Positions 52,715 to 60,752 of a stretch of DNA of 64,000 nt are shown here, piece after piece. The notes beneath the pieces were generated by a model, which worked only from the letters and a program-made list of their open reading frames with translations, was not told where the DNA came from and did not search any database. The stretch's first letter is position 1, and each line of letters begins with the position of its first letter. A program made the translations under genes and the position numbers. This DNA is from DASQHY01 sp035602605 (lineage in GTDB: Bacteria > Acidobacteriota > Terriglobia > Acidiferrales > UBA7541). Location: contig DATNLZ010000069.1 of the NCBI GenBank assembly GCA_035602605.1, forward strand, positions 62,001 through 126,000, in the 5' to 3' direction.

Positions 52715-53413
52715 TTATCCTTTGAGCGTGATTGTGACCGGGGCGATGAGTCTAAACGTCAGATGACTCTCGGCCGGTATGGATATTTCCTTCTTGCCCG
52801 TTGCCGCAGCACCCGCTGTCCCGGCACCCGCTCCCGCTGCTGCGCCAATCAAAGCACCTTTTCCACCTCCGGCTAGGCCCCCGATCAGGGCACCGGCGGC
52901 AGCGCCTCCGCCAATGAACTCAGCGTTGCGTTTGCCGTGACCTTTTCCGGACTGAGAGATCGAGTTGGTTTCGAGTTGGTAGGTTTTTCCGCCCACCTCG
53001 ACCGACGCAAGGGTGATGCGTAGTTGTGCTGGAGCGTGCAAACGGCCAGACTCTTTGGTCCCCACTACGCGCCCGACAGCATGTGCTCCCCTCGGAATCA
53101 CAATCTTTCCATCAACCTCAAGGGGCGTCGAAAGGGAGGCGGCAAACGAATCGCCAGCACGACTCCCGTCGCTAGTGAGGGTCTGATCTATGGTGACGCG
53201 GATGGGCGTACCTTCTGGCAGGGTGACCGGGGTCTCAAACACTTTGCTAAACAGGCGACCGGATTTCGCCGGTTGTTCTTGTTTCGCGCCGTCCGCGGAT
53301 TGATTGGCACCAGGCTGGTTTGCGCAACCTCCGGTTGTCAAAAGAGCGACAATTAGAAGCGCCCCCGTAACGGCAGCAAGTCGAAGCTCACGATGAGTCT
53401 GGGATAACCACAT
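52715..53413 (-). CDS. Lipoprotein with glycine-zipper segment
   Basis: This is a 232-residue lipoprotein. Seen: a signal with lipobox-like TTGGC (Cys at about 30), a Gln/Ala/Gly-rich linker, a beta-rich domain at about 55-155 (TPIRVTIDQTLTSDGSRAGD, GKIVIPRGAHAVGRVVG), a glycine zipper at about 165-205 (GGGAAAGALIGGLAGGGKGA and repeats) and a final beta strand. The beta domain resembles exported proteins that bind or seal surfaces, such as those with TrbI/VirB10-like folds, but no function is assigned. The start is firm, with GGAGG six bases upstream. First of two genes in the putative island. Confidence 0.8.
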   Translation of the reverse strand: MWLSQTHRELRLAAVTGALLIVALLTTGGCANQPGANQSADGAKQEQPAKSGRLFSKVFETPVTLPEGTPIRVTIDQTLTSDGSRAGDSFAASLSTPLEVDGKIVIPRGAHAVGRVVGTKESGRLHAPAQLRITLASVEVGGKTYQLETNSISQSGKGHGKRNAEFIGGGAAAGALIGGLAGGGKGALIGAAAGAGAGTAGAAATGKKEISIPAESHLTFRLIAPVTITLKG

Positions 53414-54139
53414 TGCAAACCTCCAATACTGCGCTCTAATTCTAGTGATGTACGACTACTTCTATGCGGAACCTATTCAAATTCTAACTGACATAGTAGT
53501 GCCAACCACGTAAATCTGAATCGATGTTTCTTTCGGGTTGCCGATAGCAGCTCTCGTTCTGCGCATGTAGGGCTGCACCATGTTGCGAAACATTCGCTCA
53601 GTTTCAATAGCAATCAGAGAGGCCTGTCCGGGCGCGTCTAATTAGGTCCGCTCTTGCAGCTCTAAGTCTTTTCTTGTCATGGCTGGTGACCTCTAAAACG
53701 GTGCACAAACACATGCTAATATTTGGGTCTATGCCGTCGCCCCAAGCCAGCCGACGCAATCTCTGGGATTATTGGCAATTGCGCTGCCCGCAGCGGTAAG
53801 ACTACGGCGCGATGATGGGCGATTCCGGCGGCATTTGTGGCGCGATGATCAGCGGTTCTGGCTTCTCGCCCGGGAACATCTGGCACGATAGAATCTTCTT
53901 GCAGCAATTCGCTACAAACGCGACGCAGCTCAGCGCCGGCAGGTTTTTGACCTTCGAGAATTTCTGATACAGATTCCAGCGGGCTCATTCCTTGGTTGAT
54001 GGCCTTCCGCGAAGTCTTTCCTTCGCTCTCGGGCTTTGAGTTATTGCGGGCTAGCGGGGCCCGGTGTATAACCTTGATTCCCCGCGCAAAATCACCAGCA
54101 GACAGTAAGGATAAAGTCTGGGTGAAGAGGAGACTTACC
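53414..54139. other. 726-base stretch without a firmly supported gene
   Basis: Between the divergent lipoprotein and S74 genes. A 90-codon minus-strand frame at 53716-53988 starting MSPLESVSEILEG and containing two acidic helices and an Arg/His-rich tail is possible, but no family or ribosome binding site supports it. The sequence is lower in G+C near 53420-53530, where promoters would lie. Confidence 0.5.
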
Positions 54140-56155
54140 GTGAAAAAGGAATTATTTTGGGCGTTGTTGTTTGTTTTAGGTGTCGGGCGGCTGCTGCACG
54201 CGGAGGACCCGACTTCGAAATTTATGCCGCTGTCGCCATTGGCGAGTTCGCTGCCAGCCAGCAGCACTAACAATGCCGTGCAATTCGAGGTCTGGGACCA
54301 GGCCACGGGAGGCGCAATCATCTTCTCAGAGGCGCATATGGTCGATACCGACGAGGTATCGAACATCAGGAACGATAACGGCTTTGCGGACCTCTTGCTG
54401 GAGCGGCCTGGAGGTCTCAACGCCGGCAACTTTCCGGCGGGTTCGTCCAGATATTTGGATGTGACGCAGAGCGGGGTCAGCGTGTTGACGGCTCGTGTGC
54501 CGTTGTATGCATCGGCGTTTACCATCTCACCCGGTCCCCAAGGGCCAGCAGGGCCTCAAGGACCCGCAGGATCTCCAGGGCCTCCAGGGCCGGTGAATAG
54601 CGTAACGGCAGGTGACGCGTCGATTGCCGTGGGCGGGACTGCGGCGGCACCTACTGTTGCCGTTGCCACGAATGGCATAACGAATAACCAGGTAGCAAAC
54701 GGGGCGTTAAGCCCGGGTAAGATTACCGGCACTGCGGCCACTTTGGGAGCAAATACCTTCAGCGGAGACCAGACGGTCAACGGCTCCGGAAGTTTCACCG
54801 GCAACCCGACTACGGCTCTTGTTAACGTGACCCAGTCGGGTACGGGGGCGGGCGTGTTTGTAACCAGTCCTAGCGTGGCCGTGGACGCCATTGGCAGCAT
54901 AGTCGGCGTGCGCGGCAATGCGGGGGCCGGCGGCTTCGCCATCGTGGGCAGCGCCCCCCCTAGCGGGACAGCAGGTCAGTTCAACGGTGCTGTCAATGTC
55001 GCGGGACCCTTGTCCGTGACCGCGGGTAATCTTGCCATTGTGGATTCGACAGCGACGGCGGGCAACATTCTGAAGGGGGGCGTTCTCTTTCTTCATAATT
55101 TCGGCATCAACAACACCTTCATCGGCAGAAATGCAGGCAACCTCACGATGACTGGCAGCGCCAACACCGCCAGTGGAAACCTTGCACTGTCCAGCAACAC
55201 GACCGGCTACAGCAACACTGCCAATGGGGGCAACGCGCTTTCCAGCAACACCACCGGACACCTAAACACCGCCAGTGGGACGAGTGCGCTCCTCAGCAAC
55301 ACCATCGGCGTCAACAACACTGCCATTGGGGCCAGTGCGCTCGCCAACAACACCGGCGGAAACGACAATACCGCCAGTGGGTTCGGTGCGCTCGCCAGCA
55401 ACATCGCCGGAATCGACAACACCGCCATCGGAGTCAATGCGCTCAACGGCAACATCAGCGGCCAAGGCAACACCGCCAGTGGACGCAACGCGCTCTTCAG
55501 GAACGATGGGGGCGGCCTAAGCACCGCCACCGGGTTCAATGCCCTCTTCAACAACACCACGGGACAAAGCAACACTGCAGGCGGCTACAATGCGCTCAAC
55601 GGCAACACCATCGGCTCGTACAACACCGCTGTAGGACTAGGCGCCGATGTTTCCATGGGGAATTTAACCAACGCCACGGCCATCGGTGCCTTTGCCATCG
55701 TCGATGCGAGTAACAAGATTCGCTTGGGGCATAGCGCCGTGACCGTCATCGAAGGGCAGGTGGCCTATACTTTCACATCCGACAAGAATCAAAAGGAAAA
55801 CTTCCAGCCCGTGGAAGGCGAACAGGTGCTGCGAAAAATCAGTGGATTGAATCTGACAAGCTGGAACTATATTGGGCATGACCCCAAACAGTTTCGTCAC
55901 TACGGTCCGGTGGCCCAGGAGTTCTTTGGCGCTTTCGGGCACGACGCCATCGGAACCATTGGGAACTCGACGACCATCAACTCTGGAGATATGGAAGGGA
56001 TTCTCATGGTGGCTGTCCAGGCATTGGAAAAGCGCACGGGCCAGGAAAATGAGGCACTGAGAGTTGAAAATACCGAATTTAAGACGGAAAATGCCCAACT
56101 CAGAGCCCGCTTGGAAGCTTTAGAGCGCAGGCTCGCCGGTAACGCGATCAAATAG
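54140..56155 (+). CDS. Exported tail-fibre-like protein with collagen-like stretch, 17-residue repeats and S74 chaperone
   Basis: This is a 671-residue surface protein. Seen in order: signal peptide (about 1-20); a beta-rich domain (about 25-130); a short collagen-like run GPQGPAGPQGPAG (about 135-150); a beta-helical region; nine tandem 17-residue repeats of the pattern NTAxGxxALxxNTxG (about 342-500), as in trimeric head or YadA-like stalks; and an S74 intramolecular chaperone whose SDKNQKENF carries the Ser547 of the autocleavage site, ending in a coiled coil (about 625-665). Such proteins trimerise and release the chaperone by self-cleavage. The start is GTG at 54140 with GAGGAG seven bases upstream. 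It may have come from a phage tail fibre. Confidence 0.85.
   Translation: MKKELFWALLFVLGVGRLLHAEDPTSKFMPLSPLASSLPASSTNNAVQFEVWDQATGGAIIFSEAHMVDTDEVSNIRNDNGFADLLLERPGGLNAGNFPAGSSRYLDVTQSGVSVLTARVPLYASAFTISPGPQGPAGPQGPAGSPGPPGPVNSVTAGDASIAVGGTAAAPTVAVATNGITNNQVANGALSPGKITGTAATLGANTFSGDQTVNGSGSFTGNPTTALVNVTQSGTGAGVFVTSPSVAVDAIGSIVGVRGNAGAGGFAIVGSAPPSGTAGQFNGAVNVAGPLSVTAGNLAIVDSTATAGNILKGGVLFLHNFGINNTFIGRNAGNLTMTGSANTASGNLALSSNTTGYSNTANGGNALSSNTTGHLNTASGTSALLSNTIGVNNTAIGASALANNTGGNDNTASGFGALASNIAGIDNTAIGVNALNGNISGQGNTASGRNALFRNDGGGLSTATGFNALFNNTTGQSNTAGGYNALNGNTIGSYNTAVGLGADVSMGNLTNATAIGAFAIVDASNKIRLGHSAVTVIEGQVAYTFTSDKNQKENFQPVEGEQVLRKISGLNLTSWNYIGHDPKQFRHYGPVAQEFFGAFGHDAIGTIGNSTTINSGDMEGILMVAVQALEKRTGQENEALRVENTEFKTENAQLRARLEALERRLAGNAIK
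55163..55641 (+). repeat. 51-base tandem repeat array inside the S74 gene
   Basis: About nine imperfect copies of a 51-base unit, each coding a 17-residue repeat with invariant AAC-ACC-GCC (Asn-Thr-Ala) and GCGCTC (Ala-Leu) cores. Copy number could vary between strains by recombination or slippage, altering stalk length. Confidence 0.85.
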
Positions 56156-56297
56156 TTCGAGACGAATCATGAACAGCTGATACGAAGAAGAGAAGTTGGA
56201 CACGTAAAGAGGTGCTGCAGAAGATTGCCCGTGCATCGTTAACAACGCTTCTGGCATTGTCCCGCGACTGAAAAAACGGGAAACTGTGGCAACCGGA

Positions 56298-56317
56298 GTG
56301 TAGCGGATACTGTAGCG
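56298..56317 (+). repeat. Right copy of the perfect 20-base direct repeat
   Basis: Identical to 52252-52271 and in the same orientation, 91 bases before the tRNA-Lys fragment. Confidence 0.9.
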
Positions 56318-56408
56318 ACTGCCTACTTAGATGGGCTGGTGCTCAACTAAGTCCATTCATACCAACACATCCAATCGAATACAACTTAGTGCAAAGAGGC
56401 AGGATAGA

Positions 56409-56451
56409 ACTCTTAATCAGCGGGTTGCAGGGTCGAGCCCTGCGCGGCTCA
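56409..56451 (+). repeat. Degraded tRNA-Lys 3' fragment, right border of the island
   Basis: Direct copy of the tRNA-Lys anticodon-loop-to-discriminator segment. Two substitutions both fall in the T loop (TTCGAGT to GTCGAGC), and CCA has become GCA, so it cannot form a functional tRNA end. Typical of an att site left by integration. Confidence 0.85.
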
Positions 56452-56702
56452 GCAAATCCCCTAAAAAAACAGCGTTTTCAGAAAGCCGCACAGGCGGGTT
56501 ATCGTTCAGGTTTACCTTGGGTTTACAATCCTGGAAGGAGCAATGAGTGGGGCTTCTTTGTGTGGATCGGTGGTGTCAGTTCTGGTGTCAGTTGGTTCTG
56601 CCGGGCGGCGCGGTTCTGTGGCTTATAGTTTGCACACAATCCTTCGCTCAAAGTGGATTGCCTAACGAAAACACCCTAACCTCCTAAGATAGGGAGTGGT
56701 CC

Positions 56703-57482
56703 GTGGGAGCTTGGTCGCCAATCGCCCTCGTATTCGGTGCGGTCATCCTCTTCACGATCGGCGCGATTACTTGGTCGCTGGTAAAGAAACGGAAGCGGGA
56801 AGACGGAATGGCCAGGACAGCCGTCACGATCGGATTCGCATTGGATGGCGATGCGCCGGGTTTTCTGCAAGAGGGTATTGCTGATGTTCCTCTCTTCAGT
56901 CTCAACGGGCTCGACCGGTTCGAGATAACCAGCCTTATGAGAGGGCGTGTCGGTACGGAGTCGGTTGCTATTTGCGACTACCACTATTGGACCGGAAGCG
57001 CCGCGAGGGACACGCGATTCGATTACAGCCAGACGGTGTTTTGTTTCGAATGCGCTCCGGGACGACTACCTGATTTTACGCTGGCTGCGCGTATGAGCGC
57101 AGCGAAACGCGGAATGGTCAATCTCGGAGCGCGGGTTAACAAGATCCCGCTGGCAATCTTCAAGCCATTAGTTGGAAGAGCTCGGGCCGAACTTTTCGAG
57201 ACAATCGTGAGCAGCGTCGATGATCCAGGGGTCGAGTTTGCCGAGCATCCGAATTTCTCAGCGTGCTATCGATTGCAGGCTACGGATGCTGGTGCTGCGA
57301 GAGCCGCCTTTTCCGCCGGAGCGATCCAATCATTGGAGAGCCAGCCACAAAGCTTTTCGATTCAAAAGGTGGGTCGCTGGTTGGTGCTATATCAGCACAA
57401 CGTGCTCGTGAGGGCGGAAGAGCTTGGCAATATTTTGCACCAAGCGGCCTCCATCAGCGCACTCTTCCGGCACGACAGGTGA
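56703..57482 (+). CDS. Hypothetical single-pass membrane protein
   Basis: This is a 259-residue protein with one N-terminal helix (about 6-26) followed by a positively charged KKRKRED, so the C-terminal part is probably cytoplasmic. The soluble part has FALDGDAPGFLQEGIADVPL and PDFTLAARMSAAKRGMVNLG and a tail with FSIQKVGRWLVLYQHNVLVR, which looks like one small alpha/beta domain. No family is recognised. The start is GTG at 56703 with AGGGAG six bases upstream. First gene to the right of the island border. Confidence 0.7.
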   Translation: MGAWSPIALVFGAVILFTIGAITWSLVKKRKREDGMARTAVTIGFALDGDAPGFLQEGIADVPLFSLNGLDRFEITSLMRGRVGTESVAICDYHYWTGSAARDTRFDYSQTVFCFECAPGRLPDFTLAARMSAAKRGMVNLGARVNKIPLAIFKPLVGRARAELFETIVSSVDDPGVEFAEHPNFSACYRLQATDAGAARAAFSAGAIQSLESQPQSFSIQKVGRWLVLYQHNVLVRAEELGNILHQAASISALFRHDR

Positions 57483-57721
57483 GTGAACTGCGCGAGATTA
57501 TCCCGGCGCTGAGGATTGCGAATGAATTCGTCAGTAGGAACCGCTTGATGAAAGAAATGGGAAAAATCGCGACTCGGAATTTCACGGCAGCACCAATGAA
57601 GCGCAGAATTGCAAAGCGCTTAGAACACGCGGGGCACAATGAATAGGATCTGGGCTTGCTTTGTTGGTTTTAGCAGGCGCGAATCTCTGTCAAGCATTCG
57701 TTACCCGATCAGAATAAGTTT

Positions 57722-58051
57722 CTATAGACAACCGCCTTTGAGAAGACTAGCCACTTCGCCGCCAAGGTTACACAGGTAGTTCCAGACCTCCGCACCTTTA
57801 ACAGTTGTGTGATCAACGCGACTCAATGCGTAGGGAGATCTTGCGGAGCTTTCCAGCAAAACAGTGCGCCCATCTTCCTGAAACATGAAGTAATTCTCTG
57901 ACAAGCCTTCCTTATTCATGGGTTTCGGTTTTGGATTAGGGATGCTAAGACGGTCAACGCGAACATCTCGCTTCTCGAACTTGATGACTTCCTTAGTGAT
58001 GCTGAACGCATCGATTGCTTTAGTAGTGCTCACCACGCTCTGGTTATTCAT
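57722..58051 (-). CDS. Hypothetical small protein, 109 residues
   Basis: This is a short protein of unknown family with a hydrophilic N-terminal half (KFEKRDVRVDRLSIPNPKPK), a FMFQEDGRTVLLESS strand pair and a C-terminal helix GAEVWNYLCNLGGEVASLL ending KGGCL. It is supported by GGAGAAG seven to eight bases before its ATG and by codon use unlike a shadow frame. A longer minus-strand frame at 58048-58446 overlaps its start by four bases but looks like noise. No neighbour suggests a role. Confidence 0.5.
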   Translation of the reverse strand: MNNQSVVSTTKAIDAFSITKEVIKFEKRDVRVDRLSIPNPKPKPMNKEGLSENYFMFQEDGRTVLLESSARSPYALSRVDHTTVKGAEVWNYLCNLGGEVASLLKGGCL

Positions 58052-58530
58052 TCCACTTCTCCGGTGTTAATAGGCTCACGCAGGACAGCGCTCGGGTCAA
58101 TGGTACGAGTCCTCAAACAGTTAAGTAAGCAATGATAATACGCGACGACGTAGATGCGGCGACAGAATCGGTGACGATGTACCGGTCCATACGCTTGACT
58201 TTGAAATGTGTATTCACCACGCGAACTGCGATGCTTCCGTTTATCAAGACTCAACCGACCAGATGGACGCCAAAATTCCCCTGAGCGTACTTTACGCAAG
58301 TACGATAGGTTTTTTGAATCTGGAGAGGTACGGTGGGGCGGGGGAATCCAGAAATTGGGTTGATCCTTCACTGGCCTTGGAGCGATATTCGAAGCAATCA
58401 GGCGTACCGATATCGGAATTTGGCCGACACGCCTCAGCTGAAGCATTCGAGAAGGTCTAAAGTGAGCAGGGAGATGCCGTCATCGATCTGAATCTTGAAT
58501 TCGGTGTCGGACACCCAGTTCGGCTATAGC
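58052..58530. other. 479-base stretch without a supported gene
   Basis: Two opposite, overlapping short open frames fill this gap (minus 58048-58446; plus 58206-58460, starting MCIHHANCDASVYQ). Neither has a ribosome binding site nor recognisable features, and at most one could be real. Confidence 0.5.
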
Positions 58531-59250
58531 TCAGACGTCTTCGTGCGTTTTTTTGACCCGGGCATCTGCAGGCGCATTAAAGCGGTACCCGACCCATGGC
58601 TCCGTTTGGATGTAATTGGGTTTTGCGGGATTAATCTCGATTTTCTTGCGGAGTTGATTAATCACAACACGCAATGACTCCGTCTCGTCGCCATAATCGG
58701 GTCCCCAAACAGCTTGCAGCAGCCTCCGGTGGGATAGCGGCTTTCCCGCGCTTGTGACGAGCTCCTTGAGGACTTCGAATTCCTTCGGCGTCAAATGAAC
58801 CAGTCGGCCGCGGACGAGAACGGTTCGCTTTTCGAAATCGATACTCAAATCTTTCGAGGTCAAAACCGTCTGATTTTTCTCGTTTGAAGTACGGCGCAGT
58901 ACGGCGCGGACTCGAGCCAGAAGCTCCTGGATGCCGAAGGGCTTGACAACATAGTCGTCGGCACCGGCATCGAGGGCGCGCACCTTATCCTTTTCCGCGC
59001 TCCGCACAGTAAGCATGATGACCGGAACCTCCGAGTCGCGTCGAATCTCGCGGCAGGCTTCGAGCCCGTCCATCACGGGCATGTTCATGTCCAGAAGCAC
59101 GAGGTCGGGGCGCTCACTGCGAAGTTTTTCCAATGCTTCTTGACCATCACGAGCCTCGACGATGGTATACCCCTGCGCTGTGAGCGTTGCGCGCATCACG
59201 CGACGAATCTGCGGATCGTCATCCACAACAAGAATCGTCGCGGACTTCAT
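58531..59250 (-). CDS. kdpE: KdpE-like response regulator (OmpR family)
   Basis: This is a 239-residue two-component regulator. Seen: a receiver domain with acidic pocket VVDDD, phosphoacceptor Asp in LVLLDMNMP (about residue 54), Thr in IMLTVRS and Lys in YVVKPFG; then a winged-helix output domain (about 135-228) with LTPKEFEVLKELVTS, LLQAVWGPDYGDETESLRVV and GYRF. It closely matches KdpE, which activates potassium uptake genes. The ATG at 59250 overlaps the stop of the kinase gene (ATGA). No kdpFABC lies next to it in the window. Confidence 0.88.
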   Translation of the reverse strand: MKSATILVVDDDPQIRRVMRATLTAQGYTIVEARDGQEALEKLRSERPDLVLLDMNMPVMDGLEACREIRRDSEVPVIMLTVRSAEKDKVRALDAGADDYVVKPFGIQELLARVRAVLRRTSNEKNQTVLTSKDLSIDFEKRTVLVRGRLVHLTPKEFEVLKELVTSAGKPLSHRRLLQAVWGPDYGDETESLRVVINQLRKKIEINPAKPNYIQTEPWVGYRFNAPADARVKKTHEDV

Positions 59251-60704
59251 CGCGCACTACTTTGTGAGCGATCGAGAGGAAGCGTGAGAGAAAATACGGA
59301 GCCGTGACCGCGCTGGCTGGTTACGCTGATGGTTCCTCCATGAGCTTCTACGATGGCCTTGGCAATTGGCAAGCCCATGCCGGTGCCTTGTATCAGATAA
59401 CGCTGATCCTTGCCGCGATAAAACTTGTCGAAGATCAGTCCGAGCTCTATCTCCTCGATGCCGGGTCCGTTGTCGGCGACACTGGTGGAGAGAAAGTTTC
59501 CGTCGAATTCGGCCGTGATCGTGACGGGTTGGTCTTTTGGAGAGTAGGCATTGGCGTTTTCGATCAGGCGGACAAGAACATCTTTGATGCGATCGAAATC
59601 TGCACGCACAGGGGGGAGTTCGGGAGCAACCTCGACGCGAATCGTTCTGCTGCCGAGAGCGCTTTTGCAGTGCAGGAGAGCCGCGGCAATCATTTCAGCC
59701 ATCGCGTGGGGTGCGAGCTTCAGCTCGAATTCTCCCGCGTCGAGCCGTGCCATTTCAGCGGCGTCGCCAACTAGGCGGTTTAGGCGGTCGCACTCTTCGT
59801 CAATTACTGTGAGGAGTTCGCGCTGCTGATCCCCTGGTGCATTCGGTGTAGAGAGGAGGCCGGTCACAGAAGCCTTGATTGAAGTGAGGGGCGTGCGGAA
59901 GTCATGCGTAACGGAATCAAGGAGAGCGGATTTCAAGCGCTCCCCTTCGCGTGTCGCTTCCGTTTTACCGAGCTCTTCGACGGCGCGTGCGCGTTCGAAA
60001 GCGATAGCGACCATGGAGCCGAGCGCTTCCAGGGTCTGGCGGGAAAGCAGACGTCCAGAAATACCCAGGCTTCCGATCGGACGCGTTCCCATTCTCACCG
60101 GAACGAACGAGAGACTGCGGCCCGCGTCTCGGAGAGGCTCCTGGCGCTCCGTGGCCAGCTTCAATTCTTCATCGGTGAAATGCGGCGCGGCGCCGGAATG
60201 ATAGAACTTCTGTTTGTACTCGAGGTACAGCGCCGCCGCGCCTACTTCAAAGGTTTCAACGATATGATTCGGAATTGCATTGAGCAGCGTGATGACGTTG
60301 CCGGAAACCAGGAGTTGCTGACTGAAGACATACAGCCGCTCAATCTCACTGCGGCGCTGCTGCGCTTCGTCGGCTTCGCGGCGGACGCGCGCGGCAAGCT
60401 GGCTGGCGATAAGCGACGTCGCCAGAAAAGCGAACAGTGCAGCCCAATTTTGGGGGTCGGCGATAGTAAACGTGCCCACCGGAGGGAGAAAGAAGTAATT
60501 GAACGCGAGCATTGCGGCGACCGACATGAACGCGGAAACCGTAAAGCCCCAGAAGGTGGAAACTGCTAAAATCGCAAGCAGAAAAGAGAGTGCAACCGTG
60601 GTTTGATTGACAGTAAGAATTCTGCGGTAAAAAAAGGTAATTCCGATAATGATGGCAAGTGCCGAAGCTAGTTGTAATGCGCGAATCGGAAGCCGTCGAA
60701 ACAC
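59247..60704 (-). CDS. KdpD-type sensor kinase, C-terminal part only (DUF4118 + GAF-like + kinase)
   Basis: This is a 485-residue membrane histidine kinase matching the second half of E. coli KdpD. Seen: a four-helix DUF4118 segment (about 10-100), a GAF-like domain (about 135-235), HisKA with the phosphorylated His in SVTHDFRTPLTSIKAS, and HATPase with N box LIENANAYSPKDQP, G1 VADNGPGIEEIEL and G2 GTGMGLPIAKAIVEAHGG. The N-terminal KdpD sensor that precedes this in E. coli is missing and sits on the adjacent divergent gene. The start is GTG at 60704, 48 bases from that gene's start, so one short region drives both. Confidence 0.9.
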   Translation of the reverse strand: MFRRLPIRALQLASALAIIIGITFFYRRILTVNQTTVALSFLLAILAVSTFWGFTVSAFMSVAAMLAFNYFFLPPVGTFTIADPQNWAALFAFLATSLIASQLAARVRREADEAQQRRSEIERLYVFSQQLLVSGNVITLLNAIPNHIVETFEVGAAALYLEYKQKFYHSGAAPHFTDEELKLATERQEPLRDAGRSLSFVPVRMGTRPIGSLGISGRLLSRQTLEALGSMVAIAFERARAVEELGKTEATREGERLKSALLDSVTHDFRTPLTSIKASVTGLLSTPNAPGDQQRELLTVIDEECDRLNRLVGDAAEMARLDAGEFELKLAPHAMAEMIAAALLHCKSALGSRTIRVEVAPELPPVRADFDRIKDVLVRLIENANAYSPKDQPVTITAEFDGNFLSTSVADNGPGIEEIELGLIFDKFYRGKDQRYLIQGTGMGLPIAKAIVEAHGGTISVTSQRGHGSVFSLTLPLDRSQSSAR

Positions 60705-60752
60705 CGAGGTATTCTAGCGCAGCTCTCTCCAGGCTGCGGGGGAAGACGTAAG

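Larger units (their letters stand above)
52205..56451. mobile_element. Putative degraded integrative island at tRNA-Lys
   Basis: The segment begins at the end of tRNA-Lys and ends at a mutated direct copy of the tRNA's 3' 43 bases, the usual footprint of site-specific integration. A second pair of identical 20-base direct repeats lies just inside each border (52252-52271 and 56298-56317). Cargo is sparse: a glycine-zipper lipoprotein and a phage-tail-like S74 protein, with long non-coding spacers. No integrase or excisionase is present, so the element is a remnant or the copy arose differently. Confidence 0.5.
56156..56702. other. 547-base stretch with island right border, no gene
   Basis: Holds the right copies of both direct repeats and, between them, an inverted repeat ACTAAGT (56346-56352) with ACTTAGT (56384-56390). 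Short open frames here overlap the tRNA-like copy and are not coding. Confidence 0.6.

Noticed and set aside
53716..54525. 269-codon open frame on the minus strand
   Set aside because: Most of it is antisense to the S74 protein; the remaining 90 codons are noted only as a weak possibility.
55163..55641. Regular repeats considered as a CRISPR array
   Set aside because: The units are contiguous, imperfect and in frame, coding 17-residue protein repeats; there are no unique spacers.
57263..57646. Frame running past the end of the 259-residue hypothetical gene, considered as its frameshifted extension
   Set aside because: The two frames share no pattern of domain continuation, and the gene already ends normally at 57482.
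58048..58460. Opposed short frames (132 codons minus, 84 codons plus)
   Set aside because: They overlap on opposite strands, lack ribosome binding sites and show no family features.
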